DNA of 64,000 bases from JALZKA01 sp963715405 (GCA_963715405.1 OY970239.1:1736001-1800000); one strand, 5' to 3'; positions 1-8,120 are shown, counted from the stretch's first letter. Notes: generated by a model not told the origin, from the sequence alone. Numbers and translations are program-made.

Positions 1-2
1 GC

Positions 3-653
3 AACCACACCGGCGGCAACATGTCGCCCGAGACGATCTTCTTCACCCTGGCGTTCTCGACCTACTTCGGCGTCGAGCGCAGGTTCCATCAGCTCGCCCA
101 CAACCTCGTTCTCGCTTCGCCGCTCGGCCCGTTCTTGCGCAAATTCGGAACCGTCGCCGCGTCGCATGAGAACGCGCTGGCGGCGCTCGATGCCGGCGCC
201 GCCGTCCTGGTCTTCCCGGGAGGCGACTGGGAAGTCCACCGGCCGAGCTGGCAGAGCTCGAAGATCGACTTCGGCGGGCGGCGGGGATTCATTCGCCTGG
301 CGCTCGAAAAGGATGTGCCGATCGTCCCCGTGGTAACGATCGGCGGGCAGGAGACCGCGCTCTGGCTCGATCGGGGCGCATGGCTCGCGAAGCTCCTTCG
401 TCTCGACCGCACCGCACGGCTGAAGGTTCTGCCGATCCTGATCGCGCCTCCGTGGGGCTTGACAATCGGCGACTTCTTGCCGCGCATCCCGCTCCCGGCG
501 AAGATGACGAGCGAGGTGCTTCCGGCGCTTCACGTCCGGGAGGAGTTCGGCGACGAGCCGGACATCGACGAGGTCTATGAGCACGTGACATCCCAGATGC
601 AGGATGCGCTTGACGGCCTCGCCGCAGAGCGGCGCTACCCGATCATCGGCTGA
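3..653 (+). CDS. Lysophospholipid acyltransferase-like protein, 5' partial
   Basis: The frame is already open at the left edge, so the N-terminus lies outside the window; about 216 residues are visible. The first residues (NHTGG) look like the catalytic His block of PlsC/LPLAT acyltransferases, and VFPGGDWE about 60 residues later fits the FPxG acceptor block. A third block, PIVPVVTIGG, follows. The family transfers acyl chains to glycerol-phosphate or related acceptors at the inner membrane face; the substrate cannot be told. Its TGA overlaps the ATG of the next gene by one base, suggesting coupled translation with the SRPBCC protein. An ATG at 21 is internal to the fold, so it is not the start. 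Confidence 0.75.
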   Translation, partial: NHTGGNMSPETIFFTLAFSTYFGVERRFHQLAHNLVLASPLGPFLRKFGTVAASHENALAALDAGAAVLVFPGGDWEVHRPSWQSSKIDFGGRRGFIRLALEKDVPIVPVVTIGGQETALWLDRGAWLAKLLRLDRTARLKVLPILIAPPWGLTIGDFLPRIPLPAKMTSEVLPALHVREEFGDEPDIDEVYEHVTSQMQDALDGLAAERRYPIIG

Positions 654-1135
654 TGAGGCTTTCGGAATGCGTCGTCGTCGGCTCTCCGCCCCGCGTGGTG
701 TGGAGCTATCTCGAAGATCTGGACGCCTGGGACCGGTTCATGTCCGGCATCACCCGCTGGGACGCCGAGGGCGAGGCGACGAGCGGCCTCGGTGCCCGGC
801 GGCGCATGCTGATCAAGGTCGGCTCCGCAGAGGTGGGCGGCCTGATTGAGATGGTTGAGTGGGACGAGCCGAACGACATGGCGTGGAGCTCGGTCACCGG
901 CATTGATCAGCGTGGCCGCTTTCGCTTGCGACCCGTTGGCAACTCTTCGACGAAGGTCGAGTTCCGCTATCAGTACGGGGTCGCCGGCGGGGGCTTGACG
1001 GGATGGCTCTCGGAGCGCGTCTCCGCACCCGCGCTCTCGAAGCACCTTCGCGTCTCGCTTCAGCAGTTCAAGCGGCTCGTGGAATCCGAGCGCCGGCAAC
1101 GCGTAGCGGCCGGCGCCGAGAAGGCTGAGGCTTAG
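653..1135 (+). CDS. SRPBCC (polyketide cyclase/START-like) protein
   Basis: 160 residues, the usual size of a single START/Bet v1-like helix-grip domain. The opening (ECVVVGSPPRVVWSYLEDLDAW) has the beta-strand-then-helix pattern of SRPBCC proteins, with the typical DLDAWDRF segment, and the last third forms the long C-terminal helix (residues 115-150). Such proteins bind lipids or other hydrophobic ligands in a deep cavity. Translationally coupled to the upstream acyltransferase by a one-base overlap, which suggests a lipid-related ligand; that is inference. No catalytic residues can be assigned. Confidence 0.75.
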   Translation: MRLSECVVVGSPPRVVWSYLEDLDAWDRFMSGITRWDAEGEATSGLGARRRMLIKVGSAEVGGLIEMVEWDEPNDMAWSSVTGIDQRGRFRLRPVGNSSTKVEFRYQYGVAGGGLTGWLSERVSAPALSKHLRVSLQQFKRLVESERRQRVAAGAEKAEA

Positions 1136-1138
1136 GGC

Positions 1139-1483
1139 CTAGCTCTTCCTGCCGTCGACGGCCCTTTGAAGCTGGCTCTTCGACATCGAGGAGCGGCCTT
1201 CGACGTTCATCTTCTTGGCCTCGTTCATGAGCTGGTCCTTCGTCCGGCCCTTCGGCTTGTTCGTACCTGAGCGCTGGCCCCCGCGCTTGCCCGACGACTT
1301 GTCCTGCGTCGAGGTCTTTGAGGCCGTTTGAGATTCGCCCTTCCGTGCCTTCTCCTTGTTCACGGTCCGGGCGGCCACTTCCTCGGCCTTTGATTCGGAC
1401 GCGCCCTGATCCTTTTGGGACTTCTTGACGTGCTCGTACTGACGGGCGCGCTTGGTGCCCTTCTTCACTCCGCGTGGTGGCAT
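1139..1483 (-). CDS. Small basic Rho_N/SAP-like protein, often labelled plasmid stabilization protein
   Basis: 114 residues, extremely rich in Lys, Arg, Ser and Gln. The N-terminal part (RARQYEHVKKSQKDQG, then KAEEVAARTVNKEKARKG) is a widespread bacterial signature usually annotated only as plasmid stabilization protein. The C-terminal 35 residues (TKDQLMNEAKKMNVEGRS, then SKSQLQRAV) form a helix-extended-loop-helix like the Rho N-terminal or SAP DNA/RNA-binding fold. A nucleic-acid-binding role is likely but unproven. Starts 16 bases after the stop of the acyl-CoA synthetase gene on the same strand and may be co-transcribed with it. Confidence 0.6.
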   Translation of the reverse strand: MPPRGVKKGTKRARQYEHVKKSQKDQGASESKAEEVAARTVNKEKARKGESQTASKTSTQDKSSGKRGGQRSGTNKPKGRTKDQLMNEAKKMNVEGRSSMSKSQLQRAVDGRKS

Positions 1484-1499
1484 GCGGCGTGGCTACCCG

Positions 1500-3197
1500 C
1501 TAGGTGTCAGAGGAATCCTCTTCGGAACCAGCGTCGTCGGAGCCATCTGACTCGCTCGATTCCTCATCATCCTCTTCCAGCTCGCGCTTCAGGACCTTGC
1601 CCGTGGCGTTTCGCGGCAGCTCGTCCATGATCACGACCTCGCGCGGGACCTTGTAGCCCGCGAGGTTCTCCTTGACGTGCTGCTTGGCCTCGTCTTCCGA
1701 GATCGAGCCGACCACGAACGCCTTGAGCGCCTGGCCGAACTTCTCGTCGTCGACGCCGAGCACGGCGACCTCTTCTACGGAGCTGTGGCCGGCCAGGAGA
1801 TCCTCGACCTCACGCGGGAAGACGTTCTCGCCGCCCGAGACGATCATCTCGTCGTCACGGCCGTCGATGAAGAGCCGCCCCTCTGAGTCGAGGTGCCCGA
1901 CGTCGCCGGAGCTGAGAAGGCCGTCGATGACGTCCTTGTTCCCGCCTCCGGTGTAGCCCTCGAACTTCATCTCGTTGCCTACGAAGATGCGTCCGGTCTC
2001 GCCCTGAGGCAGCTCCTTGCCGTCGTCGTCATAAATCTTGAGCTCCGTGCCGTGCGGGATGCGTCCCGCCGTCCCGGGCGCGTCGCGAAGATCCCCTGGC
2101 GTCGCGATGGTCGCCCACGCGACCTCGGTCGAGCCGTAGAGGTTGTAGAGGTTGTCGCCGGTGGCGTCCATCCACTCCGTCGCAAGCTCTCCGGGTAGCG
2201 CCGAGCCCGACGCGCAGGTAGCTTTGAGCGAAGACAGGTCGTACTTCTCGATCACCTCGTCATCGAGCTGGAGGATGCGCTGCATCATCACCGGCACGAC
2301 GATCAGCGCCGAGGCCTTGTTCTCGGCGACCAGCTCTAGAGTCGCCTCAGGGTCGAACTTGCGCCGCAGCACGTAGGTGGAAGAGAGCGAAAGCCCGATG
2401 GAGAAGTGCGCAAAGCCCCACGAGTGAAAGAGCGGGGCTGCGATCACCGTCGTCTCACGTGCCTTGAGCGGGATCTTCTCGAGCAGCGCAGCGATCGGCC
2501 CCAGCGTGTCGGGCTGGCTCCGCTGAGCCCCCTTCGGGGTGCCGGTCGTGCCCGAAGTGAGGACCACGAACTTCGACGACTTCTCGGGCGGCTTGGGCTC
2601 TGACGCGTCGCCGGTTGCCTCGATGAGCGACTCGATGGTGGGATCGTCCGTCTCGCCTTCGTCCTTCCATGCGACGAAACGCTTGAGCTCGACGTCGGCC
2701 TTCTCCATCACACCGAGGAACTCCTCGTCGTAAACGACTGCCTTCGGGTCCTCTCGCTCGAGAACGTCGACGAGCTGTGGCCCGGAGAACATCGTGTTCA
2801 TGAAGAGGCAGTTCGCCCCGAGCTTCGACGCGCCAAGCACCGTTTCGATGAAGAAACGGTGGTTGCGGGCGAGGATGGCCACGCCATCTCCTTCCGAGAT
2901 CCCCTCCTCGGCAAAGGCGTTCGCGAGCTTGTTCGAGCGCTCCTGCACCTCGGAGAACGTGAGCTCGCCGATCTCGTCGATGATCATCGTCTCGCCGGGG
3001 TAGCGGATCGCCGCAGCCCCAACCCCCGCCGCGGGCGAGGCGCCCCAGCGGCGCAGCTCGCGAAGGACGCCCGCGAGCCGGTCGGGACGCGTGGGTCTCA
3101 CGACGCCCGCGTCGATGAGGACCTTGACGTTGAACGGGACGTCGGGCAGGAGGCCGAGCGAGCCCACCTGAACCTTTCCCAAGCGCTCTTTGATCAC
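1500..3197 (-). CDS. Acyl-CoA synthetase / AMP-dependent ligase
   Basis: 565 residues, normal for an ANL-superfamily fatty acyl-CoA synthetase, which adenylates a carboxylic acid with ATP and transfers it to CoA. Visible motifs in order: the phosphate-binding loop LTSGTTGTPKGA near residue 215, YGSTE near 355, SGDVGHLD near 430, the hinge GRDDEMIVSGGENVFP and the C-terminal lysine motif PRNATGKVLKRE near 530. The last 25 residues are an unusual Asp/Glu/Ser tail. GTG start. The chain specificity is not readable. The spacer to ispF downstream of the promoter side carries a long inverted repeat (3230-3295). Confidence 0.9.
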   Translation of the reverse strand: MIKERLGKVQVGSLGLLPDVPFNVKVLIDAGVVRPTRPDRLAGVLRELRRWGASPAAGVGAAAIRYPGETMIIDEIGELTFSEVQERSNKLANAFAEEGISEGDGVAILARNHRFFIETVLGASKLGANCLFMNTMFSGPQLVDVLEREDPKAVVYDEEFLGVMEKADVELKRFVAWKDEGETDDPTIESLIEATGDASEPKPPEKSSKFVVLTSGTTGTPKGAQRSQPDTLGPIAALLEKIPLKARETTVIAAPLFHSWGFAHFSIGLSLSSTYVLRRKFDPEATLELVAENKASALIVVPVMMQRILQLDDEVIEKYDLSSLKATCASGSALPGELATEWMDATGDNLYNLYGSTEVAWATIATPGDLRDAPGTAGRIPHGTELKIYDDDGKELPQGETGRIFVGNEMKFEGYTGGGNKDVIDGLLSSGDVGHLDSEGRLFIDGRDDEMIVSGGENVFPREVEDLLAGHSSVEEVAVLGVDDEKFGQALKAFVVGSISEDEAKQHVKENLAGYKVPREVVIMDELPRNATGKVLKRELEEDDEESSESDGSDDAGSEEDSSDT

Positions 3198-3229
3198 GCG
3201 CGCCAGCTTATGCGGTTGGTGTCTGGCTT

Positions 3230-3295
3230 GGTGTCAGGCACCTCTATTCATCCGCTCTGGGTTGAACATGAGCGTTTCATGAGGTGCCTGACACC
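3230..3295. repeat. Inverted repeat, 15-bp perfect arms (GGTGTCAGGCACCTC type)
   Basis: GGTGTCAGGCACCTC at 3230-3244 is repeated in inverted orientation at 3281-3295 with a 36-base spacer. The spacer can pair further (TTCAT with ATGA, GCTC with GAGC). The right arm forms the last codons of ispF (LVSGTS and stop) and the left arm lies 33 bases before the start of the acyl-CoA synthetase gene. It could act as a terminator, but related GGCACC palindromes recur elsewhere in the window. Confidence 0.8.
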
Positions 3296-3744
3296 AGGGC
3301 CACCGCCAGGCACGCGATGCCCTCGCCGCGGCCGATCCAGCCCATGCCCTCGTTCGAGGTGGCCTTGACGCTCACCGGCGCGCCGGCGGCCTCCGACAGA
3401 ACGCGCTCCATCTCGGGGCGATGCTCGCCGAGGCGCGGCTCTTCGCAGATCACGGTCACGTCCGCGTTCACGACGGAGCCGGAAACCATCGACACCGCGG
3501 TTCTCAGGAGCTCGATCGAGTCCGCGTCACGCCACTCATCCTCCGAGGGCGGGAAGTGCGTGCCGATATCGCCGAGCCCCGCGGCGCCAAGCACGGCATC
3601 GGTGACCGCGTGCGCGACGACGTCCGCGTCCGAGTGCCCCTCGAGGCCACGCGCATGCTGCACTTCGACTCCGCCGAGGATGAGACGCCCGCCCTCCTCG
3701 GCGAAGCGATGGGAGTCGTAGCCGATGCCGACGCGAGCGCTCAA
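3277..3744 (-). CDS. ispF: 2-C-methyl-D-erythritol 2,4-cyclodiphosphate synthase
   Basis: 155 residues, the normal IspF length. It converts CDP-methylerythritol 2-phosphate to the cyclic diphosphate in the MEP isoprenoid pathway, as a Zn-dependent trimer. Seen: the metal-site opening VGIGYDSHRF, GHSDADVVAHAVTDAVLG, and the nucleotide-contact motif KATSNEGMGWIGRGEGIA. I start it at TTG 3744, which overlaps the stop of the PHP gene as TTGA; longer readings only add out-of-frame hisJ sequence. The C-terminal five residues are encoded by one arm of the 3230-3295 inverted repeat, so the repeat may have been inserted at the gene end. Confidence 0.92.
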   Translation of the reverse strand: MSARVGIGYDSHRFAEEGGRLILGGVEVQHARGLEGHSDADVVAHAVTDAVLGAAGLGDIGTHFPPSEDEWRDADSIELLRTAVSMVSGSVVNADVTVICEEPRLGEHRPEMERVLSEAAGAPVSVKATSNEGMGWIGRGEGIACLAVALVSGTS

Positions 3745-4565
3745 CCGATTTCCTCCAGACGCCGCTCCCTGCCCTCGAAGACCGCGATCTGGGTGACGCC
3801 CCAGCCGCGCATCGCCTCGACGGCACGCCCGTACTCGAAGCCGACGTGCTCCGGCACGTGTGCGTCGCTTGAGAGCGCGAAGGCGGCGCCCGCGTCCACG
3901 CACATCTCGGCGAATGCTTCGGCCGGATAGAGCTCGCCGACGGGCTTCCGGAGCCCCGCGGTGGACACCTCTACCGCCGTGTCCGAATCCGCGATCGCCT
4001 GCACCAGCGGCTCGTAGTGAAAGCGCGGATCGCGCCGGGGCGCGGGGCGCCCTTCGCCCCAGACCTTCACCAGATCGGGATGGGCGCAGATGTCGAAGAT
4101 GCCGGTCGCAACACCCTCCGCAAACGTCTCGAAATAGAGCGCCCAGACCTTGTCTGGGTCGGCGACCTCCTCCCATACGTCGAAGGCGTCGTCGTCAACC
4201 GCCTTGTCGCGGATGAAGTGGACCGAGCCGACCACGTAGTCGAGCTCATGGCGGTCGAGCACGTTCGCGATCTTGTCCTCGCGCCCGGAGACCCAGTCCA
4301 TCTCGATCCCCGCGCGAAGCCCGGCCGAGCGCGCGAACTCGAGGTACTCGCTCATGTCGTCCATCGCGTTCTCGCGCCAGAACTCGTGATCCCAGATCTC
4401 GAGCGCATCGGTGAAGCGATGGATGTGCTCGGAGACGCCGAGCTCCGAGATCCCCGCCTCGGCGGCCGCCTCCAGGTAGCGGTCGGCGTTCTCCTGCGTG
4501 AAGTAGTCCGCAGCGTCGGTGCCTGCGTCATCCGGCCGGAGGTGGAGGTGATAGTCCGTAAGCAC
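3741..4565 (-). CDS. PHP-domain histidinol-phosphatase-like hydrolase
   Basis: 274 residues. The N-terminal DYHLHLRPDD carries the HxH metal motif of PHP phosphoesterases, and further ligands are visible in GVSEHIHRF, GSVHFI, ICAHPDL and LSSDAHVPEHVG, in the order expected for the HisJ/HisK histidinol-phosphatase family. That family releases phosphate from histidinol phosphate in histidine synthesis; no other his gene is near, so the substrate is uncertain. GTG start. The stop overlaps the ispF start by four bases, making it the second-to-last-transcribed neighbour of the MEP genes only if transcription crosses from its own promoter, since ispD lies beyond a divergent gene. Confidence 0.82.
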   Translation of the reverse strand: MLTDYHLHLRPDDAGTDAADYFTQENADRYLEAAAEAGISELGVSEHIHRFTDALEIWDHEFWRENAMDDMSEYLEFARSAGLRAGIEMDWVSGREDKIANVLDRHELDYVVGSVHFIRDKAVDDDAFDVWEEVADPDKVWALYFETFAEGVATGIFDICAHPDLVKVWGEGRPAPRRDPRFHYEPLVQAIADSDTAVEVSTAGLRKPVGELYPAEAFAEMCVDAGAAFALSSDAHVPEHVGFEYGRAVEAMRGWGVTQIAVFEGRERRLEEIG

Positions 4566-4568
4566 AGA

Positions 4569-4607
4569 CCCAAACCTAAAGAGTGGCTGACACCCTTTAC
4601 GTTTGGG
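4569..4607. repeat. Hairpin-forming inverted repeat between divergent genes
   Basis: CCCAAACCTAAAG (4569-4581) and CTTTACGTTTGGG (4595-4607) pair with one mismatch around a 13-base loop that contains CTGACACC. It sits between the GTG of the PHP gene and the ATG of the DUF389 gene, where it may be a shared operator or another intergenic palindrome. Confidence 0.65.
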
Positions 4608-4609
4608 CG

Positions 4610-5584
4610 ATGGTCCATTTGCGGATCGTGGCGCCCGACGCCGAGGCGAAGAAGGCGCTGGCGCTGTTCGAGAACACGGACTCCGTCTACAACATCATCG
4701 TCCTCGAGGACGCGGCGCGAAAGCCCGCCGGCCACGCGATCCTCTGCGACGTCGCCCGGGAGGACGCCAGCGTCGTGATCGCCGACCTCAAGGAGATCGG
4801 GATCCACAAGTGCGGCTCGATCGCCATCGAGGACATCGATTCGCAGATCTCGGAGGTGGCGGTCGCCGCCGAAAAGGCCGCGGCCGGGCTGCCCTCGGAC
4901 GCGGTGGTGTGGGAGGAGGTGGAGTCCCGGACCTCCGAAAACGTCGAGCTCTCGGCCAGCTTTCTCGCGTTCATGGTCGTCGCGACGCTGATCGCGGCCG
5001 TCGGCATCTTGACCGACCAGCTCATCCTGATCATTGGGGCGATGGTCGTCGGGCCCGAGTTCGGACCGCTCGCCGGCCTGTGCGTGGCGCTGGTCCACAA
5101 GCGACGCGACGTCGCCAGGCGGTCCCTCATGGCGCTTGCCGTCGGGTTCCCGCTGGCCATCACATGCTCGTTCGCCCTGACGCTCCTGCTCGATCTCGCT
5201 GATCTCGTGCCCGACAACTTCTCGCAGGAGAATCACCCCTTCACCGACTTCATCGCAAGCCCCGACGAGTTCTCCGTCATCGTCGCGGCACTGGCAGGTA
5301 TCGCCGGAATCCTCTCACTCACCTCGGCAAAGTCCGGAGCTTTGGTCGGCGTGCTCATTTCCGTGACGACGATTCCCGCAGCGGCCAACATCGGCGTGGC
5401 GGCCGCCCTGGGCGACACCGACGAGTGGCTGGGGGCGATGGGCCAGCTCGCGCTCAACCTCACGGCGATCGTCGCCGCAGGGGTCGCAACCCTCTTCATC
5501 CAGCGCGTCCTCTACGTGCGCCGGAAGGAAAAGCACCGAGGCGACGAGGGGCGAAAGGCGGCGGGCCTACCGGCCAAGCGCTGA
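4610..5584 (+). CDS. DUF389 membrane protein
   Basis: About 324 residues. The cytoplasmic N-terminal part (VHLRIVAPDAEAKKALALF onward, to about residue 110) precedes at least five hydrophobic segments, beginning with ASFLAFMVVATLIAAVGI. The segment IIGAMVVGPEFGPLAGLC is the typical hairpin motif of the DUF389/TIGR00341 family, whose function is unknown. I prefer ATG 4610 over the GTG at 4583: the latter would put the first nine codons inside a strong inverted repeat, and family members commonly start right at the VH/VR strand. Divergent from the PHP gene. Confidence 0.8.
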   Translation: MVHLRIVAPDAEAKKALALFENTDSVYNIIVLEDAARKPAGHAILCDVAREDASVVIADLKEIGIHKCGSIAIEDIDSQISEVAVAAEKAAAGLPSDAVVWEEVESRTSENVELSASFLAFMVVATLIAAVGILTDQLILIIGAMVVGPEFGPLAGLCVALVHKRRDVARRSLMALAVGFPLAITCSFALTLLLDLADLVPDNFSQENHPFTDFIASPDEFSVIVAALAGIAGILSLTSAKSGALVGVLISVTTIPAAANIGVAAALGDTDEWLGAMGQLALNLTAIVAAGVATLFIQRVLYVRRKEKHRGDEGRKAAGLPAKR

Positions 5585-5616
5585 GTCGTCGGAAGACTTG
5601 AGCCGCCTATATCGGC

Positions 5617-6304
5617 TTAACCCTTCCGTCGACCTCGGAGCAGCGCTTCGGCAACGCTGAGATCGGCTTGCGTGGTCACTTTCGGGTTCGGCTCGTCCCA
5701 CGGGAACAAGCGCACCACGCCTCCCGCGGCTTCGATGAGACTCGCGTCGTCAGTTGCATTGGCAAGAGCTTCCGGATCCACATCGAGCGCCCCCTTTAGT
5801 GCCGCCGTTCGAAACGCCTGAGGCGTCTGTACAGCCCACAGCTCATCCCGCGGCACCGTCTCGATAACCCGGCCCGCAAGCGCCCGCTTGAGCGTGTCGG
5901 GCACGGGTGAAGCTGCGACGAGCGCGTCGCATTCAGAATCGCTCGCCAGTTCCTCAACGACGGCATCGAAAAGCTGCGGCGGTGCAAGCGGCCGAGCGGC
6001 GTCGTGCACTACGACCAGCTCCGAATCGACCTCCGCCAGCGCGTTCGCGACGGATTCCGAGCGAGAGTCGCCACCCGCGACCACCGCTGCCTCCCCGGCG
6101 ATCGCGCGCACCTCCTCCTCACGCCCTGTCGGCGCTGCAATCACCACGCGGCCAACGGAGCTCGGCCTCCTCCAACGCCTCCAAAGACCACGCGAGCATC
6201 GGCCTTCCCCCCACCTCGGCCAAGGCCTTCGGGCCGCCGGCTCCGAGCCTCTCCCCCGAGCCGGCGGCCGCGATCACGGCCGTCGAGAGCGCCTCAGCGC
6301 CCAC
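5617..6304 (-). CDS. ispD: 2-C-methyl-D-erythritol 4-phosphate cytidylyltransferase, frameshifted
   Basis: IspD couples CTP to methylerythritol phosphate in the MEP pathway. The N-terminal piece (VIAAAGSGERLGAGGPKAL, the nucleotide-binding loop) runs from GTG 6304, and the rest (VVHDAARPL, PVPDTLKRA, QTPQAFR, DDASLIEAAG) runs from about 6150 in another frame. One surplus base at 6157-6158 explains the switch; removing it restores EALEEAELVGRVVIAAPTG. All family motifs are otherwise intact, so a sequencing or assembly error is likelier than a dead gene, since the MEP pathway is essential where it is the only route. It follows carD by 11 bases and should be in its operon. Confidence 0.88.
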
Positions 6305-6315
6305 GTCTTGTCCGC

Positions 6316-6882
6316 TCAGACAGTTGCTTCGGCGAAGCGGTCCTCGAGGAGCTCGTCGAGATACTCCTCGGCCCCATCCTCGTCCTTGTCGAGCGCGTAC
6401 ATGAACTCGGACGCGAGGATCTTCTTGGCGCGCGTGTACATCTGCTTTTCGCCGGTCGAGAGGCCCTTGTCCATCTCGCGGATCGCGAGGTTTCGGACCA
6501 CCTCGGCGATCTCAAAGATGTTGCCTGTCTTGATCTTCTCGCGGTTGTACTTGAACCTGCGGTTCCAGTTCTTCGGCATGTCGGAGAGCTCGCCGGTCAG
6601 GACGGCGATGACCTCTTCGACCTGCTTGGGATCGATCACACGGCGAAGGCCGGCGAGGTGCGCGTTCTCGCACGGAACCATCACGGTCATGTCGTTGTGA
6701 AGGATCTTGATCGTCAGATAGTCACGGTTTTCCCCGAGAAGCTCCTTGGCTTCCTTCCGAAGCACGACTCCGGCTCCGTGGTGCGGGTAGACGACGTGGT
6801 CGCCTTCTTCGAACGTGCACTTCTCGACGGGGGCCAGCTCTGCCTCGAGCTCGACCGGGTCCTCCGTAGCTAGTTCAGGAAT
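6316..6882 (-). CDS. carD: CarD family RNA polymerase-binding transcription regulator
   Basis: The frame encodes the CarD_TRCF Tudor-like RNAP-interaction domain (GDHVVYPHHGAGVVLRKEA, then DYLTIKILHNDMTVMVP) and the helical DNA-minor-groove domain (NRRFKYNREKIKTGN, then DKGLSTGEKQMYTRAKKIL). CarD stabilises the open complex at rRNA and other promoters. The usual 160-residue family length requires a start upstream of GTG 6765, which would delete the first beta strands. Between the in-frame stop at 6931-6933 and those strands there is no ATG, GTG or TTG; the best site is ATT at 6880-6882, placed 5 bases after a perfect AAGGAGG. That gives 188 residues with an acidic N-terminal extension. Confidence 0.88.
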   Translation of the reverse strand: MPELATEDPVELEAELAPVEKCTFEEGDHVVYPHHGAGVVLRKEAKELLGENRDYLTIKILHNDMTVMVPCENAHLAGLRRVIDPKQVEEVIAVLTGELSDMPKNWNRRFKYNREKIKTGNIFEIAEVVRNLAIREMDKGLSTGEKQMYTRAKKILASEFMYALDKDEDGAEEYLDELLEDRFAEATV

Positions 6883-6894
6883 GGGGTCCTCCTT
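6880..6894 (-). promoter_or_regulatory. Strong Shine-Dalgarno before an ATT start of carD
   Basis: On the minus strand AAGGAGG (6894-6888) is followed by ACCCC and then ATT (6882-6880) in the carD frame. No other site between the upstream stop and the CarD fold has both a Shine-Dalgarno sequence and a conventional start codon. A single miscalled base (ATG read as ATT) would give the same picture. Confidence 0.6.
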
Positions 6895-6930
6895 TTGGGG
6901 TGCGCCCGCTTCCGCGTGCGCGTCGTTGGC

Positions 6931-8037
6931 TCATGGTTGGCGGTCGACGGCGTCGACTTCTTCGGTCCGGCGAAGGCTTTCTCGGATCTCGCTCGCGCGA
7001 GCCTCCCCCACTCCGTCCACCGCGGCCAGGTCGTTATCCGTGGCCGAGAGGATGGCCTCGAGATCGCCGAACCGGCCGACGATCTTCTGAGCCACCAGGC
7101 GGGGAAGCCTCGGCACGCGGGAAAGCGCGCGAAAGCCTCGCGGTTCTACATGGAAGTCAAGGGTGTTCGTCTTGCGGTCGTAGCCGAGGTGTTCGGCGAG
7201 GCGACCGAAGTCGAGGAGGTCGTGGTGGCCGAGCTCCGCCAGACCCGTCGTCGCGCGTTCGAGCTCGGGCTCGGAGTCTGCGACGGCGTAGTCGCGGATG
7301 AGGGCCGCGCGCTCGGCGAAGACGCCGTGGACGAGCTCTTCGAGCTGCATCTCGATCAGACGACCCTCGGCGCCGAGCTCGATGATCCATCGCTCGACCT
7401 CGGCCGCCATGCGCGTTACGAGCTCGAGGCGCTGAAGGACCGAAAGGACGTCGTGAAGGACGGCGCCGCCCTGAAACTCGATCTGGGTGAGGCGGGCTGA
7501 GACCTGGTCGAGGCGAGCGCGGTACTTCTCGAGCGTTGCGAGGCCCTGGTTTGCTTTGGAGAGCACCCTCGGGATCTCCTCGAGGATGTACTTGATCCCC
7601 TCGACGTAGAGCGAGACGACGTCACGGCGCTGGGAGATCGCGATGACCAGCGCCTTCGACTGCTTCGAGACGCGCTCAGCCGTGCGGTGCCGCGTGCCAG
7701 TCTCCATCGAGAGGATCGTGGGGTCCGGCATGAGCTGCACGTTCGCCCACATGATCCGGTAGCTCTCAGGCTCGAGGACGATCGCCCCGTCCATCTTTGC
7801 GAGCTGGTAGAGGAGCGCGGGCGAGTAATCGACGTCGAGCCTGATCCCGCCCGAGAACATGAACGAGACTTCCTCGGGATCGCCGACGAGGATCAGGCCG
7901 CCGGTGCGGGCGTGGACGATGTTGTCGATGCCCTCGCGAAGCGGAGTTCCGGGCGCTACGGTGTCGAGCGCACGCAGGAGGCGCGGGTCCTGTCGCGCTT
8001 CCAGCTCGTTCTTCTCATCCACGGGAGGAAGCGCCAT
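6931..8037 (-). CDS. disA: Diadenylate cyclase (c-di-AMP synthase)
   Basis: 368 residues, the length of DisA. It makes cyclic di-AMP from two ATP and, as an octamer, scans DNA for branched structures. The N-terminal DAC domain shows DGA at 83-85 and RHRTA at 116-120, both catalytic signatures. A long helical linker follows, and the C-terminus has a helix-hairpin-helix (DLAAVDGVGEARASEIRESL). It is the first gene of a run disA-carD-ispD. A -35 TTGACA with a -10-like TATCCA lies upstream. In Actinobacteria disA is usually beside radA; here radA is 2 kb away on the same strand. Confidence 0.95.
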   Translation of the reverse strand: MALPPVDEKNELEARQDPRLLRALDTVAPGTPLREGIDNIVHARTGGLILVGDPEEVSFMFSGGIRLDVDYSPALLYQLAKMDGAIVLEPESYRIMWANVQLMPDPTILSMETGTRHRTAERVSKQSKALVIAISQRRDVVSLYVEGIKYILEEIPRVLSKANQGLATLEKYRARLDQVSARLTQIEFQGGAVLHDVLSVLQRLELVTRMAAEVERWIIELGAEGRLIEMQLEELVHGVFAERAALIRDYAVADSEPELERATTGLAELGHHDLLDFGRLAEHLGYDRKTNTLDFHVEPRGFRALSRVPRLPRLVAQKIVGRFGDLEAILSATDNDLAAVDGVGEARASEIRESLRRTEEVDAVDRQP

Positions 8038-8093
8038 CGCTCACTCAAGGATGACACAAAGCGCCTGCAAGTTAAGCCGGAGTTAAATCCGTG

Positions 8094-8120
8094 TGGATAG
8101 ATCGGAAAGCGCTTTGTCAA
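8094..8120 (-). promoter_or_regulatory. Candidate sigma-A promoter of the disA operon
   Basis: On the minus strand TTGACA (8120-8115) is followed after 15 bases by TATCCA (8099-8094), or after 17 by TCCACA. The spacer starts with a perfect palindrome AAAGCGCTTT (8106-8115 including one base of the -35), a possible operator. Leader about 50 bases to the disA ATG. Confidence 0.5.
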
